From contig NZ_QAOG01000001.1 of the NCBI RefSeq assembly GCF_003050705.1, positions 727,105-791,104 on the forward strand: 64,000 nt of DNA, given 5' to 3'. The notes under the pieces were generated by a model that did not search any database, was not told the DNA's origin, and saw only the letters and a list, made by a program, of their open reading frames with translations. Both the position numbers and the translations under genes were made by a program. The DNA is from Sphingomonas aurantiaca. GTDB taxonomy: Bacteria; Pseudomonadota; Alphaproteobacteria; Sphingomonadales; Sphingomonadaceae. Each line of letters begins with the position of its first letter. Positions within the stretch are counted from its first letter, which is position 1. Below, piece after piece: positions 34,761 through 43,811 of the stretch.

Positions 34761-36107
34761 ATGTTGACCATACCAACCCAGACATATGGCGTCGCGCAAG
34801 CGCCGGCGCGCAAGCGCTGGACCGGCCAGCTGTATATCCAAGTGCTGATCGCGATCGCGCTGGGCGCAGCGCTCGGGCATTTCTATCCGACGTACGGCGC
34901 GGCGCTCAAGCCGCTCGGCGATGCGTTCATCAAGCTGGTGAAGATGATCATCGCCCCGGTGATCTTCCTGACGCTCGTCACGGGTATCGCGGGCATGAAG
35001 GAACTGGGTTCGGTCGGCCGAGTCGCCGGCAAGGCTTTCGCCTATTTCCTGTTCTTCTCGACGCTCGCGCTGATCGTCGGCCTGATCGTCGCCAACGTCG
35101 TCCAGCCGGGCGCGGGGATGAACATCGACGCCGCCTCGCTCGATACCAAGGGCATCGCCGACTACACCGTGAAGGCGCACGAGACGACGATCACCGGGTT
35201 CCTGATGAGCATCATCCCGGACACGATGGTCAGCGCGTTCACCGAAGGTAACATCCTCCAGATCCTGCTCGTCGCGATCCTGTTCGGCATTTCGCTGAGC
35301 CTGGTCGGTGAGCCTGCCAAGCCGGTGCTCAACTTCCTCGAGCGCCTCAGCCTGATCGTCTTCAAGCTGGTCGGCATCCTGATGCGCGCAGCACCGCTCG
35401 GTGCGTTCGGCGCGATCGCTTTCACGATCGGCAAATACGGGATCGGCAGCCTTGCCAATCTGGGTGCGCTGGTTGCGACCTTCTATCTCACCGCGATCCT
35501 GTTCGTCGTGGTCGTGCTCGGCACCGTCGCGCGCCTGACGGGCTTCTCGATCTTCAAGCTGATCAAGTATCTGAAGGCCGAGCTGCTGCTGGTGCTCGGC
35601 ACCTCGTCGTCGGAAGCCGCATTGCCGAACCTGATCCAGAAGATGGAGGCTGCGGGCTGCGAGAAGTCGGTCGTCGGGCTGGTCGTGCCGACCGGCTATT
35701 CGTTCAACCTCGATGGTACCAACATCTACATGACGCTGGCGGCGCTGTTCATCGCGCAGGCGACCAACACGCATCTGACGCTCGGGCAGGAATTGCTGCT
35801 GCTGGTCGTCGCGATGATCTCTTCGAAGGGTGCAGCGGGCGTGACCGGTGCGGGCTTCATCACGCTGGCCGCGACGCTGTCGATCGTGCCGACCGTGCCG
35901 ATCGCGGGCATGGCGCTGATCCTCGGCGTCGACCGCTTCATGAGCGAGTGCCGCAGCCTCACCAACTTCATCGGCAATGCGGTCGCGACGATCGTCGTCG
36001 CCCGCTGGGAAGGCGCACTCGACCGCGACAAGCTCGACGCGGCGCTGTCGGGCAAGCTGCCCGAGTTCGTGCCTGCGACGATCCCGCCTGCCGCCACCGC
36101 CCATTGA
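34761..36107 (+). CDS. dctA: C4-dicarboxylate transporter DctA
   Basis: A 448-residue sodium or proton symporter of the DAACS family for succinate, fumarate and malate, in the inner membrane. Seen: [20 protein letters not shown] (TM2 region), the Ser-rich re-entrant loop [16 protein letters not shown], the binding motif [21 protein letters not shown], the second re-entrant loop [20 protein letters not shown] and the TM8 [27 protein letters not shown] directly precedes ATG 34761, an excellent ribosome-binding site. Divergent from its probable two-component regulator genes. Confidence 0.95.
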   Translation: MLTIPTQTYGVAQAPARKRWTGQLYIQVLIAIALGAALGHFYPTYGAALKPLGDAFIKLVKMIIAPVIFLTLVTGIAGMKELGSVGRVAGKAFAYFLFFSTLALIVGLIVANVVQPGAGMNIDAASLDTKGIADYTVKAHETTITGFLMSIIPDTMVSAFTEGNILQILLVAILFGISLSLVGEPAKPVLNFLERLSLIVFKLVGILMRAAPLGAFGAIAFTIGKYGIGSLANLGALVATFYLTAILFVVVVLGTVARLTGFSIFKLIKYLKAELLLVLGTSSSEAALPNLIQKMEAAGCEKSVVGLVVPTGYSFNLDGTNIYMTLAALFIAQATNTHLTLGQELLLLVVAMISSKGAAGVTGAGFITLAATLSIVPTVPIAGMALILGVDRFMSECRSLTNFIGNAVATIVVARWEGALDRDKLDAALSGKLPEFVPATIPPAATAH

Positions 36108-36158
36108 CGCGTACGGGGCGGGTTCGTCCGGTCCCACGTCCTGTACCGGATATTCACT

Positions 36159-37691
36159 ATGACCTCGATGATGATGCGCCGCACGGCGTATGCGGCCGGC
36201 CTGACCGCGGCCGCGCTTTCGATGCTTGCTGCCTCGACCACTGCGACCGCCCAGGCGGCGCCGGCGAACCCGACCGGGCTGCTGGCGAAGGAATCGGCCA
36301 ACAGCGCCGCGGCGTCGCCGATCGCCGAGAGCTACCCCGACGCCGCGATCGGCGACGGCGTGACGGCGGGTGGCTACAACCAGTCGCGCTGGGCGGAAGA
36401 TTGGTCGAAGCTGCGTGACCCCAAGAAGCGCAAGGACATCGTCGACCAGCTGAAGTTCATCTCGCTTGCCGGCGATGGCGACGTGTATCTGACGCTGTCG
36501 GGCGAGGCGCGGCTGCGCGTCAATCAGACGACCAACCCCAATCTGCGTGATGCGGAAGCGCAGCGGCAGGACATTCTTCGCCTCTTCGGCGGCGCCGACC
36601 TGCATGTCGGCAAGCATGTGCGGTTCTACGGCGAGCTGGCGCACGGCACGCTCGAGGGTGAGAATCTGGGAACCGCGCTGCCGAACCTGCGCAACAAGCT
36701 GGCGGTGCAGCAGGCGTTCGTCGATCTGACGGGCACGGTCGCCGATGTCGATGTCGGGGTCCGCTATGGTCGCCAGACCTTCGCCGATGGTCCGAACCTG
36801 ATGGTCGTGCCGCGCGACAACAATACGCTCTATTTCGGGTTCAACGGCTTCCGTGCCTGGGCGCGCGCCGCGGGTGTCCGCGCCGATGTGTTCGATTTCA
36901 AGCCGACCGCCTATGGCAATGGCGGGACGCAGGACGACAATGCGGAGAGCGCGCGGCGCTTCTCGGGTATCTCGACGGGAATCGTCGTGCCCGAGACGCT
37001 GTTCGGCGGATCGAAGCTGTACGTCGATCCCTTCCTCTGGCGGCTGCGCAACCGGACGGCGGTATGGGGCACCGACACCGCGCGCGAAGTCCGCAACTTC
37101 TACGGCCTGCACGTTTGGGGCGATGCGGGTCCGGTCAATCTCGACTGGACGATCAACTATCAGGGCGGGTCGTACGACAACCGCTCGATCAAGGCGTGGC
37201 TGGTGCTGCTCGCGCAGACGTACCAGCTGGGCAAGGGCAAGACCGCGCCACGGGTCGGCTTCCACGCCGATTACGCCAGCGGTGGCGGTGCGTACGGCAA
37301 GGGAACGCTGCGCAACTCGCTCGCGCCGTTCGGCAACAACATCTATTACAGCTATCAGCTGTTCGCGACGCCGACCAACCTGATCGCGCTCGCGCCGAAC
37401 GTCACTTTCAGCGCGTTCAAGAAGCTGCGCATGACGGCGGAATATCAGCTGTCGTGGCGCGACACGACGACCGACGCGGTATACCGCGCCAACGGCACCG
37501 CCTTTGCCGGGACGCAGAATTTTGGCGGGCGCAAGATCGCCGATACGATCCGGTTCCAGGCGACCTATCCGATCACCTCGCGCCTGTCGCTGCTCGGGCG
37601 GTACGAGCATCTCATCGCGGGGCCTGCGCTGACCAATGCGGGGTACAAGAACTCCGACTTCATGGCCGGCTGGATCAGCTACCGGTTCTAA
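36159..37691 (+). CDS. outer-membrane porin, alginate-export (AlgE-like) family
   Basis: A 510-residue outer-membrane beta-barrel protein. A signal peptide (MMMRRTAYAAGLTAAALSML, cleaved near ATAQA) is followed by alternating beta-strand sequence and the conserved opening of the alginate-export family (DVYLTLSGEARLRVNQ, VRFYGELAHG, FVDLTGTVADVDVGVRYGRQ). It ends in Phe, as outer-membrane proteins do. The family carries organic acids and other anions; position 50 bases after dctA suggests it admits dicarboxylates, which is inference. Start ATG 36159; ATG 36168 is equally possible. Confidence 0.85.
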   Translation: MTSMMMRRTAYAAGLTAAALSMLAASTTATAQAAPANPTGLLAKESANSAAASPIAESYPDAAIGDGVTAGGYNQSRWAEDWSKLRDPKKRKDIVDQLKFISLAGDGDVYLTLSGEARLRVNQTTNPNLRDAEAQRQDILRLFGGADLHVGKHVRFYGELAHGTLEGENLGTALPNLRNKLAVQQAFVDLTGTVADVDVGVRYGRQTFADGPNLMVVPRDNNTLYFGFNGFRAWARAAGVRADVFDFKPTAYGNGGTQDDNAESARRFSGISTGIVVPETLFGGSKLYVDPFLWRLRNRTAVWGTDTAREVRNFYGLHVWGDAGPVNLDWTINYQGGSYDNRSIKAWLVLLAQTYQLGKGKTAPRVGFHADYASGGGAYGKGTLRNSLAPFGNNIYYSYQLFATPTNLIALAPNVTFSAFKKLRMTAEYQLSWRDTTTDAVYRANGTAFAGTQNFGGRKIADTIRFQATYPITSRLSLLGRYEHLIAGPALTNAGYKNSDFMAGWISYRF

Positions 37692-37716
37692 GGGTGTCTA
37701 CCGTCCCATTCCACGC

Positions 37717-37798
37717 CGTCATCCTGACGAAAGTCAGGATCCAGAGTAGCAGGGGTTAACGCTTTTGGCTCTGGATCCTGACTTTCGTCAGGATGACG
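37717..37798. repeat. REP-like doublet, family A, copy 4
   Basis: Both arms standard (GAAA and TTTC loops). Located after the porin gene and before the acyl-CoA dehydrogenase pair. Confidence 0.9.
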
Positions 37799-37921
37799 CG
37801 GGGGGTGATACCGTCTGAATTAACCTGCGGCATATTCCCCCGCGGATTGATAGAAATAGACCATACCGGTCCTTCAATTCCGTGATCGACTGTGGCACAT
37901 GGACTCCAACATCAGGAGCAC

Positions 37922-39124
37922 ATGGCCATGGATCTCAGCTTCACGCCCGAGGAAGAATCGTTCCGCGACGAAGTCCGCAGCTTCTTCCGCGACAAACTCC
38001 CCGCCCGCCTCTCGACGCTGGTCCGCGAAGGCAAGCGCCTGCGCAAGGCGGACATGGAAGAATGGCACGCGATCCTCAACGAACGCGGCTGGCTCGCGAA
38101 CCATTGGCCCGGGCAATGGGGCGGTCCCGGCTGGAGCGTGATCCAGCGGTTTATCTTCGATAACGAATCGGCGCTCGCGCACGCGCCCCGCGTGGTGCCG
38201 TTCGGCGTCAACATGCTCGGTCCGGTGCTGATCAAATACGGCTCCGAGGAGCAGAAGAAGCACTGGCTGCCGCGTATCCTCGACGGCTCCGACTGGTGGT
38301 GCCAGGGCTATTCCGAGCCGGGCGCGGGCTCCGATCTCGCGGGCCTCAAGACCACCGCGGTGCGGAACGGCGACGTCTATGTCGTCAACGGCCAGAAGAC
38401 GTGGACGACGCTCGGCCAGCATGCCGACATGATCTTCTGCCTCGTCCGCACCGATGCGACCGCGAAGAAGCAGGAGGGCATCAGCTTCTTGCTGATCGAC
38501 ATGAAGTCGCCCGGCATCGAAGTCCGCCCGATCACGCTGATCGATGGCGAGCAGGAGGTGAACGAGGTGTTCTTCACCGATGTCGAGGTGCCCGTCGCCA
38601 ACCTCGTCGGCGAAGAGAATATGGGCTGGACCTACGCCAAATATCTGCTGACCTATGAGCGCACCAACATCGCGGGCGTCGGCTTCTCGATCGCGTCGTT
38701 CGAGCGGCTGAAGGAAGTCGCGCAGTCGCAGAAGAAGGGCGGGCGGGCGCTCGCCGACGATCCGCTGTTCGCTGCAAGGATGGCACGCGTCGAGATCGAC
38801 TTGGCCAATATGCAAACGACCAATTTGCGCGTGCTGGCCGCGGTCGCGGGCGGCGGCGCGCCGGGCGCGGAAAGCTCGATGCTCAAGATTAAGGGCACCG
38901 AGATTCGCCAGGAGATCACCGCGCTGACCAGGCGCGCCTACGGCTCCTACGCCGCGCCCTACATACCCGAAGCTCTGGAAGCCGGGTGGAACGGCGAGGA
39001 TGTCGGGCCGGAGGACGCGGCGATGGCGGCGCCGAGCTATTTCAACAACCGCAAGCTGTCGATCTTCGGCGGATCGAACGAGATCCAGAAGAACATCATC
39101 TCCAAAGCCATTCTGGGTCTCTGA
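37922..39124 (+). CDS. acyl-CoA dehydrogenase, first of a pair
   Basis: A 400-residue FAD-dependent acyl-CoA dehydrogenase. N-terminal helical domain, then the FAD-contact region WCQGYSEPGAGSDLAGLK and WTTLGQHADMIFCLVRT, middle beta domain, and a C-terminal helical domain ending FGGSNEIQKNIISKAIL. The sequence resembles the FadE-type subunits that work on bulky CoA esters (for example side chains of steroids or aromatic compounds) as alpha2beta2 heteromers. It is four bases from a second, more divergent dehydrogenase gene. ATG 37922 has CAGGAGCAC upstream. Confidence 0.9.
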   Translation: MAMDLSFTPEEESFRDEVRSFFRDKLPARLSTLVREGKRLRKADMEEWHAILNERGWLANHWPGQWGGPGWSVIQRFIFDNESALAHAPRVVPFGVNMLGPVLIKYGSEEQKKHWLPRILDGSDWWCQGYSEPGAGSDLAGLKTTAVRNGDVYVVNGQKTWTTLGQHADMIFCLVRTDATAKKQEGISFLLIDMKSPGIEVRPITLIDGEQEVNEVFFTDVEVPVANLVGEENMGWTYAKYLLTYERTNIAGVGFSIASFERLKEVAQSQKKGGRALADDPLFAARMARVEIDLANMQTTNLRVLAAVAGGGAPGAESSMLKIKGTEIRQEITALTRRAYGSYAAPYIPEALEAGWNGEDVGPEDAAMAAPSYFNNRKLSIFGGSNEIQKNIISKAILGL

Positions 39125-39128
39125 GCAC

Positions 39129-40208
39129 ATGAACTTCGACCACACCGACGACCGCCGCATGCTCGCCGACACGCTCGTCCGCGCGCTGCGCGACGGCTAT
39201 CCGATCGATACGCGCAATGCGGGTGCGTATAGCGACGTTGGGTATGACCCCGCGGTCTGGCAGCAGTTGACCGAACTCGGAATCGTGTCCGCGTTGTTCG
39301 ACGAGGCGGCGGGCGGCTTTGGCGGCAGCGGGTTCGACATCATGGTGGTGTTCGAGGCGCTCGGCCGCGCGCTGGTGGTCGAGCCGTTCCTGGGGGCATT
39401 GATGGCGGGGCGCGCGCTGGCCGCGGCAGGCGGGCACGACGAGACGCTCGCCGGAATCGTGTCCGGCGAGACGATCGCCGCGTTCGCGCAAGAGGATGGC
39501 GCGACGCCGGTGACCGCGACGAAGAGCGGCGACGGCTGGACGCTCAGCGGGACCAAGGCGGTCGTGGCGCAGGCCGGCGCAGCGTCGGTGTTCGTGGTGG
39601 TGATCGAACAGGACGAACCGCTCGTGTTCCTCGTGCCCGCGGATACCGCCGGGGTGTCGGTCCGCAGCTACAACGTCGTCGAGGGCGGTGGCGCTGGCGA
39701 CGTGACGTTCGATGGTGTGACGCTCGGCGCGGACGCGCGTGTCGGGGGCGAAGGGCAGGGGCAGGCGATCGTCGATGCGGCGGTCGGCGCCGGGTTGCTC
39801 GCGCTGTCGGCCGAGGCGGTCGGCGCGATGGAGTTCGTCAAGGAGGCGACGCTCGGCTATCTGCGCGACCGCAAGCAGTTCGGCGTGCCGATCGGCAAGT
39901 TCCAGGCGCTCCAGCACCGCATGGCGACGGTGCTGCTCGAGATCGAGCAGGCACAGTCCGCGGTGATCAACGCCGCCTCGGCGTTCGACGGCGACGACGC
40001 GAAGGCGCGCGCACGCGCATTGGCGGCGGCAAAGTACACGATCGGACGGACCGGCGCGCTGGTCGCGGAGGAGTCGATCCAGCTGCACGGCGGGATCGGC
40101 ATGACGTGGGAATATGCGGTGTCGCACTACGCCAAGCGGCTGGTGATGATCGACCACCAGCTCGGCGACGAGGATCATCACCTTCAGCGGTATATCGCGC
40201 TGGGGTGA
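39129..40208 (+). CDS. acyl-CoA dehydrogenase, second of a pair
   Basis: A 359-residue acyl-CoA dehydrogenase homologue. The FAD/substrate segment typical of the family is poorly conserved (AFAQEDGATPVTATKSGDGW in place of the TEPxAGSD region), whereas the C-terminal helical domain is well preserved (GYLRDRKQFGVPIGKFQALQ, IQLHGGIGMTWEY). That is the expected pattern for the non-catalytic partner of a heterotetramer with the preceding gene. Starts four bases after the previous stop. The substrate is unknown. Confidence 0.88.
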   Translation: MNFDHTDDRRMLADTLVRALRDGYPIDTRNAGAYSDVGYDPAVWQQLTELGIVSALFDEAAGGFGGSGFDIMVVFEALGRALVVEPFLGALMAGRALAAAGGHDETLAGIVSGETIAAFAQEDGATPVTATKSGDGWTLSGTKAVVAQAGAASVFVVVIEQDEPLVFLVPADTAGVSVRSYNVVEGGGAGDVTFDGVTLGADARVGGEGQGQAIVDAAVGAGLLALSAEAVGAMEFVKEATLGYLRDRKQFGVPIGKFQALQHRMATVLLEIEQAQSAVINAASAFDGDDAKARARALAAAKYTIGRTGALVAEESIQLHGGIGMTWEYAVSHYAKRLVMIDHQLGDEDHHLQRYIALG

Positions 40209-40241
40209 GGGCCCGTCATTTGCGTTCCGTTATCGCCTGCT

Positions 40242-40323
40242 CGTCACCCTGACGAAAGTCAGGGCCCAGGGTTACGGGCGTCGTCCTTCGTGGCTCTGGG
40301 TCCTGACTTTCGTCAGGATGACG
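40242..40323. repeat. REP-like doublet, family A, copy 5
   Basis: Left arm changed to CACCCTGACGAAAGTCAGGG (compensating changes keep the hairpin: ACCCTGAC pairs mostly with GTCAGGG). Right arm standard. Between convergent genes. Confidence 0.9.
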
Positions 40324-40358
40324 GTGGTGGGATGACGGTGGGGGGATGGACGCGCGGC

Positions 40359-40676
40359 TTACCGCCCGCGCTTGCCGATCATCGGCCGCAGTCGCACGCC
40401 AAGGCAGATCACCGTCGGCCAGAGCAACGTGTTGAGGATATCGAGCGACGTATCCTCCCACCGCCACGACCCGAACGTCATCCGGTCCATGATCTCGTTG
40501 AACGCCTCGCCCGCGACGACCACCCACCACGGAATGAACGAGCCGAACGATCGCCGCGTGACCAACCGTGCGAGCATCAGCAGTGCCATGCCGGCATGGA
40601 TGTGCAGGATCGTATCGGGCAGCCCGGTGCCGTCGCCGATCCAGTCGATCATCTTGTGGTAGAAAGTCGGGGTCAC
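40359..40676 (-). CDS. small membrane protein, unknown function
   Basis: A 105-residue protein with hydrophobic segments at about 22-40, 46-62 and 78-96 (ILHIHAGMALLMLARL, FIPWWVVVAGEAFNEIM, ILNTLLWPTVICLGVRL) and a basic C-terminus, so probably two or three membrane spans. Residues His27 and the Glu57/Glu60/Asp63 cluster are polar inside or near the membrane. I do not recognise the family but similar short proteins are common in sphingomonads. The GTG start (40676) has GGAG seven bases upstream; ATG 40652 would be a shorter alternative. Confidence 0.65.
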   Translation of the reverse strand: MTPTFYHKMIDWIGDGTGLPDTILHIHAGMALLMLARLVTRRSFGSFIPWWVVVAGEAFNEIMDRMTFGSWRWEDTSLDILNTLLWPTVICLGVRLRPMIGKRGR

Positions 40677-40727
40677 GCTGCTACTCCGGACGAACGGAAT
40701 TCCGCCGCGAAGCGCGCTATACGGGGC

Positions 40728-41657
40728 TCACTCGGTCGCGGCAATCTGCGCACCGGCATCGACAGGCGTCGTGCCCAGCATCAGCGGCTTCAGAGCGCCG
40801 ATGGTCGCGTCCAGCCACGCGATGAACCGGTCGATCCGCGCGATCCGGCGGACGTCGCGGTGGACGACGAGCCAGAACGAGCGCTGGATATCGACCGCCT
40901 TGGGCAGCACGCGCACCAGCCCCGGCACGCCGTCGCCGATGAAGCACGGGAGTATCCCGCACCCGGCCCCCGCCGCGATCAACTCGGCCTGCGCGACGAT
41001 GCTCGAACTGCGGATCGACGCGTCGAGCCGCCCGTCGATCTCCGCCAGATAGCGGAGTTCGGGCGCGTAGATCATGTCGGGGACATAGCCGATCAACCGG
41101 TGCCGCATCAGGTCCGCGGTGGTCGCGATCGGGCCGCTCCGCGCGAGGTGATCGGGGTGCGCGTAGAGACCGAGATGGTAATCGGTGAGTTTGCGCGCCA
41201 CCAGCGGCCCGCTCTTCGGGCGCGCGAGCATCACCGCGATATCCGCCTCGCGCCGCGACGGGTTGAGGAACCCGGTCGAGGCGATCAGGTCGATCGCGAT
41301 GCGCGGATGCTGGTTGGTGAACGCGGCGAGCCGGGGCGCGAGGATGCGGCTGCCGAACCCTTCCGAGACGCTCAGCCGGATCGGCCCCGCGAGCACGCCC
41401 GCATCGGTGCCGACGACTTCCTGGATGCCGAGCGCGGACGCCTCCATCGTCTCTGCATGTTCGAGCAAAGCCGCGCCGCGCTCGGTCAGCGCATAGCCCG
41501 CGACGGTCTGCTCGAACAACGTCGTCTGGAGCCGGCGCTCGAGCCGTTGCAGACGTCGCGAGACCGTGGTTGCGTCCTGGCCGAGCAGTTTTGCGGCGGG
41601 ACCGAGCCGGTGCGCGCGCGCCAGGGCCAGGAAATACCGGACGTCGTCCCAATCCAT
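40728..41657 (-). CDS. LysR-family transcriptional regulator
   Basis: A 309-residue LysR-type regulator. The N-terminal winged helix-turn-helix (WDDVRYFLALARAHRLGPAA, then ATTVSRRLQRLERRLQTTLF) is followed by the linker helix and a two-lobed effector domain (about 90-300). It is of the VxxLARE/AmpR-like 'DWDDxRYFLAL' subgroup common in proteobacteria. It is divergent from mmsA, with a palindrome between them, so it probably controls the valine-degradation cluster in response to an intermediate; that is inference. Confidence 0.9.
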   Translation of the reverse strand: MDWDDVRYFLALARAHRLGPAAKLLGQDATTVSRRLQRLERRLQTTLFEQTVAGYALTERGAALLEHAETMEASALGIQEVVGTDAGVLAGPIRLSVSEGFGSRILAPRLAAFTNQHPRIAIDLIASTGFLNPSRREADIAVMLARPKSGPLVARKLTDYHLGLYAHPDHLARSGPIATTADLMRHRLIGYVPDMIYAPELRYLAEIDGRLDASIRSSSIVAQAELIAAGAGCGILPCFIGDGVPGLVRVLPKAVDIQRSFWLVVHRDVRRIARIDRFIAWLDATIGALKPLMLGTTPVDAGAQIAATE

Positions 41658-41674
41658 GAACGCCTCACCTCAAG

Positions 41675-41701
41675 CTGCATATCTGCAGAGCGAATCTGCA
41701 A
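41675..41701. promoter_or_regulatory. candidate LysR operator between regulator and mmsA
   Basis: Perfect inverted repeat CTGCA-TATC-TGCAG at 41675-41688, followed by GAGCGAAT and a third CTGCA. A palindrome of this size in a short divergent LysR/target gap is typical of a recognition site. Confidence 0.5.
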
Positions 41702-41763
41702 ACAGCCCCACTTGGCTGCGAAACGCTTATGGCGGACGATGCGCGCAACAAGAAGAGGATGCC

Positions 41764-43290
41764 ATGCGGACGATCGAGAATTTCACGAGCGGTGCAGCGA
41801 GCAAGGCCGAGCGCTTCGGCGACGTGTTCGACCCCAATTCGGGCGAGGTACAGGCGCGCGTGCGGCTGTCGGGTGCGGTCGATCTCGATGCAGCGGTCGC
41901 GGCCGCGCAGAAGGCGCAGCCGGGCTGGGCGGCGACCAACCCGCAGCGGCGTGCGCGCGTCATGTTCGAGTTCAAGCGGCTCGTCGAAGTGAACATGGAC
42001 GAACTCGCGCGCATGCTCTCGTCCGAGCACGGCAAGGTGATCGCGGATTCGCGAGGAGATATCCAGCGCGGGCTCGAGGTGATCGAGTTCTGCTGCGGCA
42101 TCCCGCACATCCTCAAGGGTGAATACACGCAGGGCGCGGGGCCGGGGATCGACGTCTATTCGATGCGCCAGCCGCTCGGCATCGGCGCGGGGATCACGCC
42201 GTTCAACTTCCCCGCCATGATCCCGCTCTGGATGAGCGGCGTCGCGATCGCCACGGGCAACGCGTTCATCCTCAAGCCGTCCGAGCGCGATCCGTCGGTG
42301 CCGGTGCGGCTGGGCGAGCTGTTCGTCGAGGCGGGGCTGCCCGAAGGCATCTTCCAGGTCGTTCACGGCGACAAGGAAATGGTCGATGCGATCCTCGATC
42401 ATCCGGCGATCAGCGCGGTGAGCTTCGTCGGCTCGTCCGACATCGCGCACTACGTCTACCGCCGCGGGGTCGAGGCGGGCAAGCGCGTCCAGGCGATGGG
42501 CGGCGCGAAGAACCACGGCATCGTGATGCCCGACGCGGATCTTGACCAGGTGGTTGCCGACCTTTCGGGCGCGGCGTTCGGCTCGGCGGGTGAGCGGTGC
42601 ATGGCGCTGCCGGTGGTCGTGCCGGTCGGCGAGAAGACCGCGATCGCGCTGCGCGAAAAGCTGATCCCGGCGATCGCTGCGCTTCGCGTGGGCGTGTCGA
42701 CCGACAACGACGCGCATTACGGTCCGGTGGTGAATGCGGCGCACAAGACGCGTGTTGAGAACTGGATCCAGACCGGCGTCGACGAGGGTGCGGAGCTCGT
42801 CGTCGACGGGCGCGGGTTCGCACTCCAGGGGCACGAGAAGGGCTTCTTCATCGGCCCGTCGCTGTTCGATCACGTCACCACCGAGATGTCGGCGTACAAG
42901 GAGGAGATCTTCGGGCCCGTTCTCCAGATCGTCCGCGCGGCCGATTTCGAGGAGGCTGTGCGGCTGCCGAGCGAGCATCAATATGGCAACGGCGTCGCGA
43001 TCTTCACGCGCAACGGCCACGCCGCGCGCGAGTTCGCGGCGCGGGTGAATGTCGGGATGGTTGGGATCAACGTGCCGATCCCGGTGCCGGTGGCGTATCA
43101 CACGTTCGGCGGCTGGAAGCGCAGCGCGTTCGGCGACACCAACCAGCATGGGATGGAAGGCGTGAAGTTCTGGACCAAGGTCAAGACGGTCACGCAGCGC
43201 TGGCCCGACGGCTCCGCGCTGCCGGCGATGGCGGAAGATGGCGGCCCGGCGCGGAACAACGACGCGTTCGTCATTCCGACGATGGGGTGA
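41764..43290 (+). CDS. mmsA: methylmalonate-semialdehyde dehydrogenase (CoA-acylating)
   Basis: Converts methylmalonate semialdehyde to propionyl-CoA in valine (and inositol/thymine) breakdown. The 508-residue product shows the aldehyde-dehydrogenase fold: ITPFNFPAMIPLWM, FILKPSERDPSVPVRL, SFVGSSDIAHYVY, the conserved QAMGGAKNHGIVMPDAD that is typical of MmsA, and the catalytic Cys in GERCMALPVVV. It carries the MmsA-specific N-terminal opening. AAGAGG lies seven bases upstream of ATG 41764. First gene of the valine cluster, divergent from the LysR gene. Confidence 0.95.
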   Translation: MRTIENFTSGAASKAERFGDVFDPNSGEVQARVRLSGAVDLDAAVAAAQKAQPGWAATNPQRRARVMFEFKRLVEVNMDELARMLSSEHGKVIADSRGDIQRGLEVIEFCCGIPHILKGEYTQGAGPGIDVYSMRQPLGIGAGITPFNFPAMIPLWMSGVAIATGNAFILKPSERDPSVPVRLGELFVEAGLPEGIFQVVHGDKEMVDAILDHPAISAVSFVGSSDIAHYVYRRGVEAGKRVQAMGGAKNHGIVMPDADLDQVVADLSGAAFGSAGERCMALPVVVPVGEKTAIALREKLIPAIAALRVGVSTDNDAHYGPVVNAAHKTRVENWIQTGVDEGAELVVDGRGFALQGHEKGFFIGPSLFDHVTTEMSAYKEEIFGPVLQIVRAADFEEAVRLPSEHQYGNGVAIFTRNGHAAREFAARVNVGMVGINVPIPVPVAYHTFGGWKRSAFGDTNQHGMEGVKFWTKVKTVTQRWPDGSALPAMAEDGGPARNNDAFVIPTMG

Positions 43291-43311
43291 TTGGGTGCCG
43301 CGCTCCCCCTC

Positions 43312-43394
43312 CGTCATCCTGGACTTGATCCAGGATCCAGAGTTACGGAGCGCGGCATTCGTGGCTCTGGATCCTGACTTTCGTCAGGATGACG
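43312..43394. repeat. REP-like doublet, family A, copy 6 (chimeric left arm)
   Basis: The left arm differs from the standard (CATCCTGGACTTGATCCAGG), still a hairpin but with a longer stem. The right arm is standard and provides the stop codon and last codons of the GIY-YIG gene (43384-43386). Confidence 0.88.
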
Positions 43395-43701
43395 GGGGCG
43401 GGAGAGGATCGAAGCCCCAGTCCTCGGCCAGATCGCGCCATGTCGGGTTGTCCGTCTCGATCAGCGTGATCTTCCAAGACCGTTTCCACACCTTCAACTG
43501 CTTCTCGCGTGTGATCGCCGCGTCCATCGTGTCCGCCATCGCAAACCAGACCAGCCGGTTCACACCGTATCGCTTTGAGAACCCGTCGAACATGCCCTCG
43601 CGGTGCTGAACGATCCGCGCCATCAGGTCGGACGTGAGGCCGATGTAGAGCGTTCCGTTGCGCCCGCTCGCCATGATATAGACCGCGGGTTGCCTAGCCA
43701 T
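43384..43701 (-). CDS. small GIY-YIG endonuclease family protein
   Basis: A 105-residue stand-alone GIY-YIG nuclease domain. The name motif reads VYIM followed by LYIG (residues 7-10 and 18-21); the catalytic Arg lies in MARIVQHRE, the metal-binding Glu in TREKQLKVWKR, and the conserved ETDNPTWRDL follows. These short proteins occur in several copies in sphingomonad and rhizobial genomes and their role is unknown. The gene is reversed relative to the surrounding valine cluster. It starts 16 bases from one REP doublet and ends inside another, so PPSS at the C-terminus is repeat-derived. ATG 43701 is chosen; upstream codons lie in the repeat. Confidence 0.87.
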   Translation of the reverse strand: MARQPAVYIMASGRNGTLYIGLTSDLMARIVQHREGMFDGFSKRYGVNRLVWFAMADTMDAAITREKQLKVWKRSWKITLIETDNPTWRDLAEDWGFDPLPPPSS

Positions 43702-43716
43702 ATCATTCCCCCCAGT

Positions 43717-43799
43717 CGTCAACCTGACGAAAGTCAGGATCCAGAGCCACAGGTTTCCGCGTTTGTGGCTCTGGATGCTGGGTCGAGCCCAGCATGACG
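43717..43799. repeat. REP-like doublet, family A, copy 7 (chimeric right arm)
   Basis: Left arm close to standard (AACCTGACGAAAGTCAGGAT). Right arm differs: TGGATGCTGGGTCGAGCCCA, a hairpin around GGTCGAGCC. It lies at the 5' side of the GIY-YIG gene and 13 bases before the acyl-CoA dehydrogenase start. Confidence 0.88.
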
Positions 43800-43811
43800 G
43801 AAGAGAGATTT

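Noticed and set aside
43312..43799. Insertion sequence or integron around the GIY-YIG gene
   Set aside because: No transposase, no target-site duplication seen and no attC-like site; kept only as the palindrome hypothesis in the findings.
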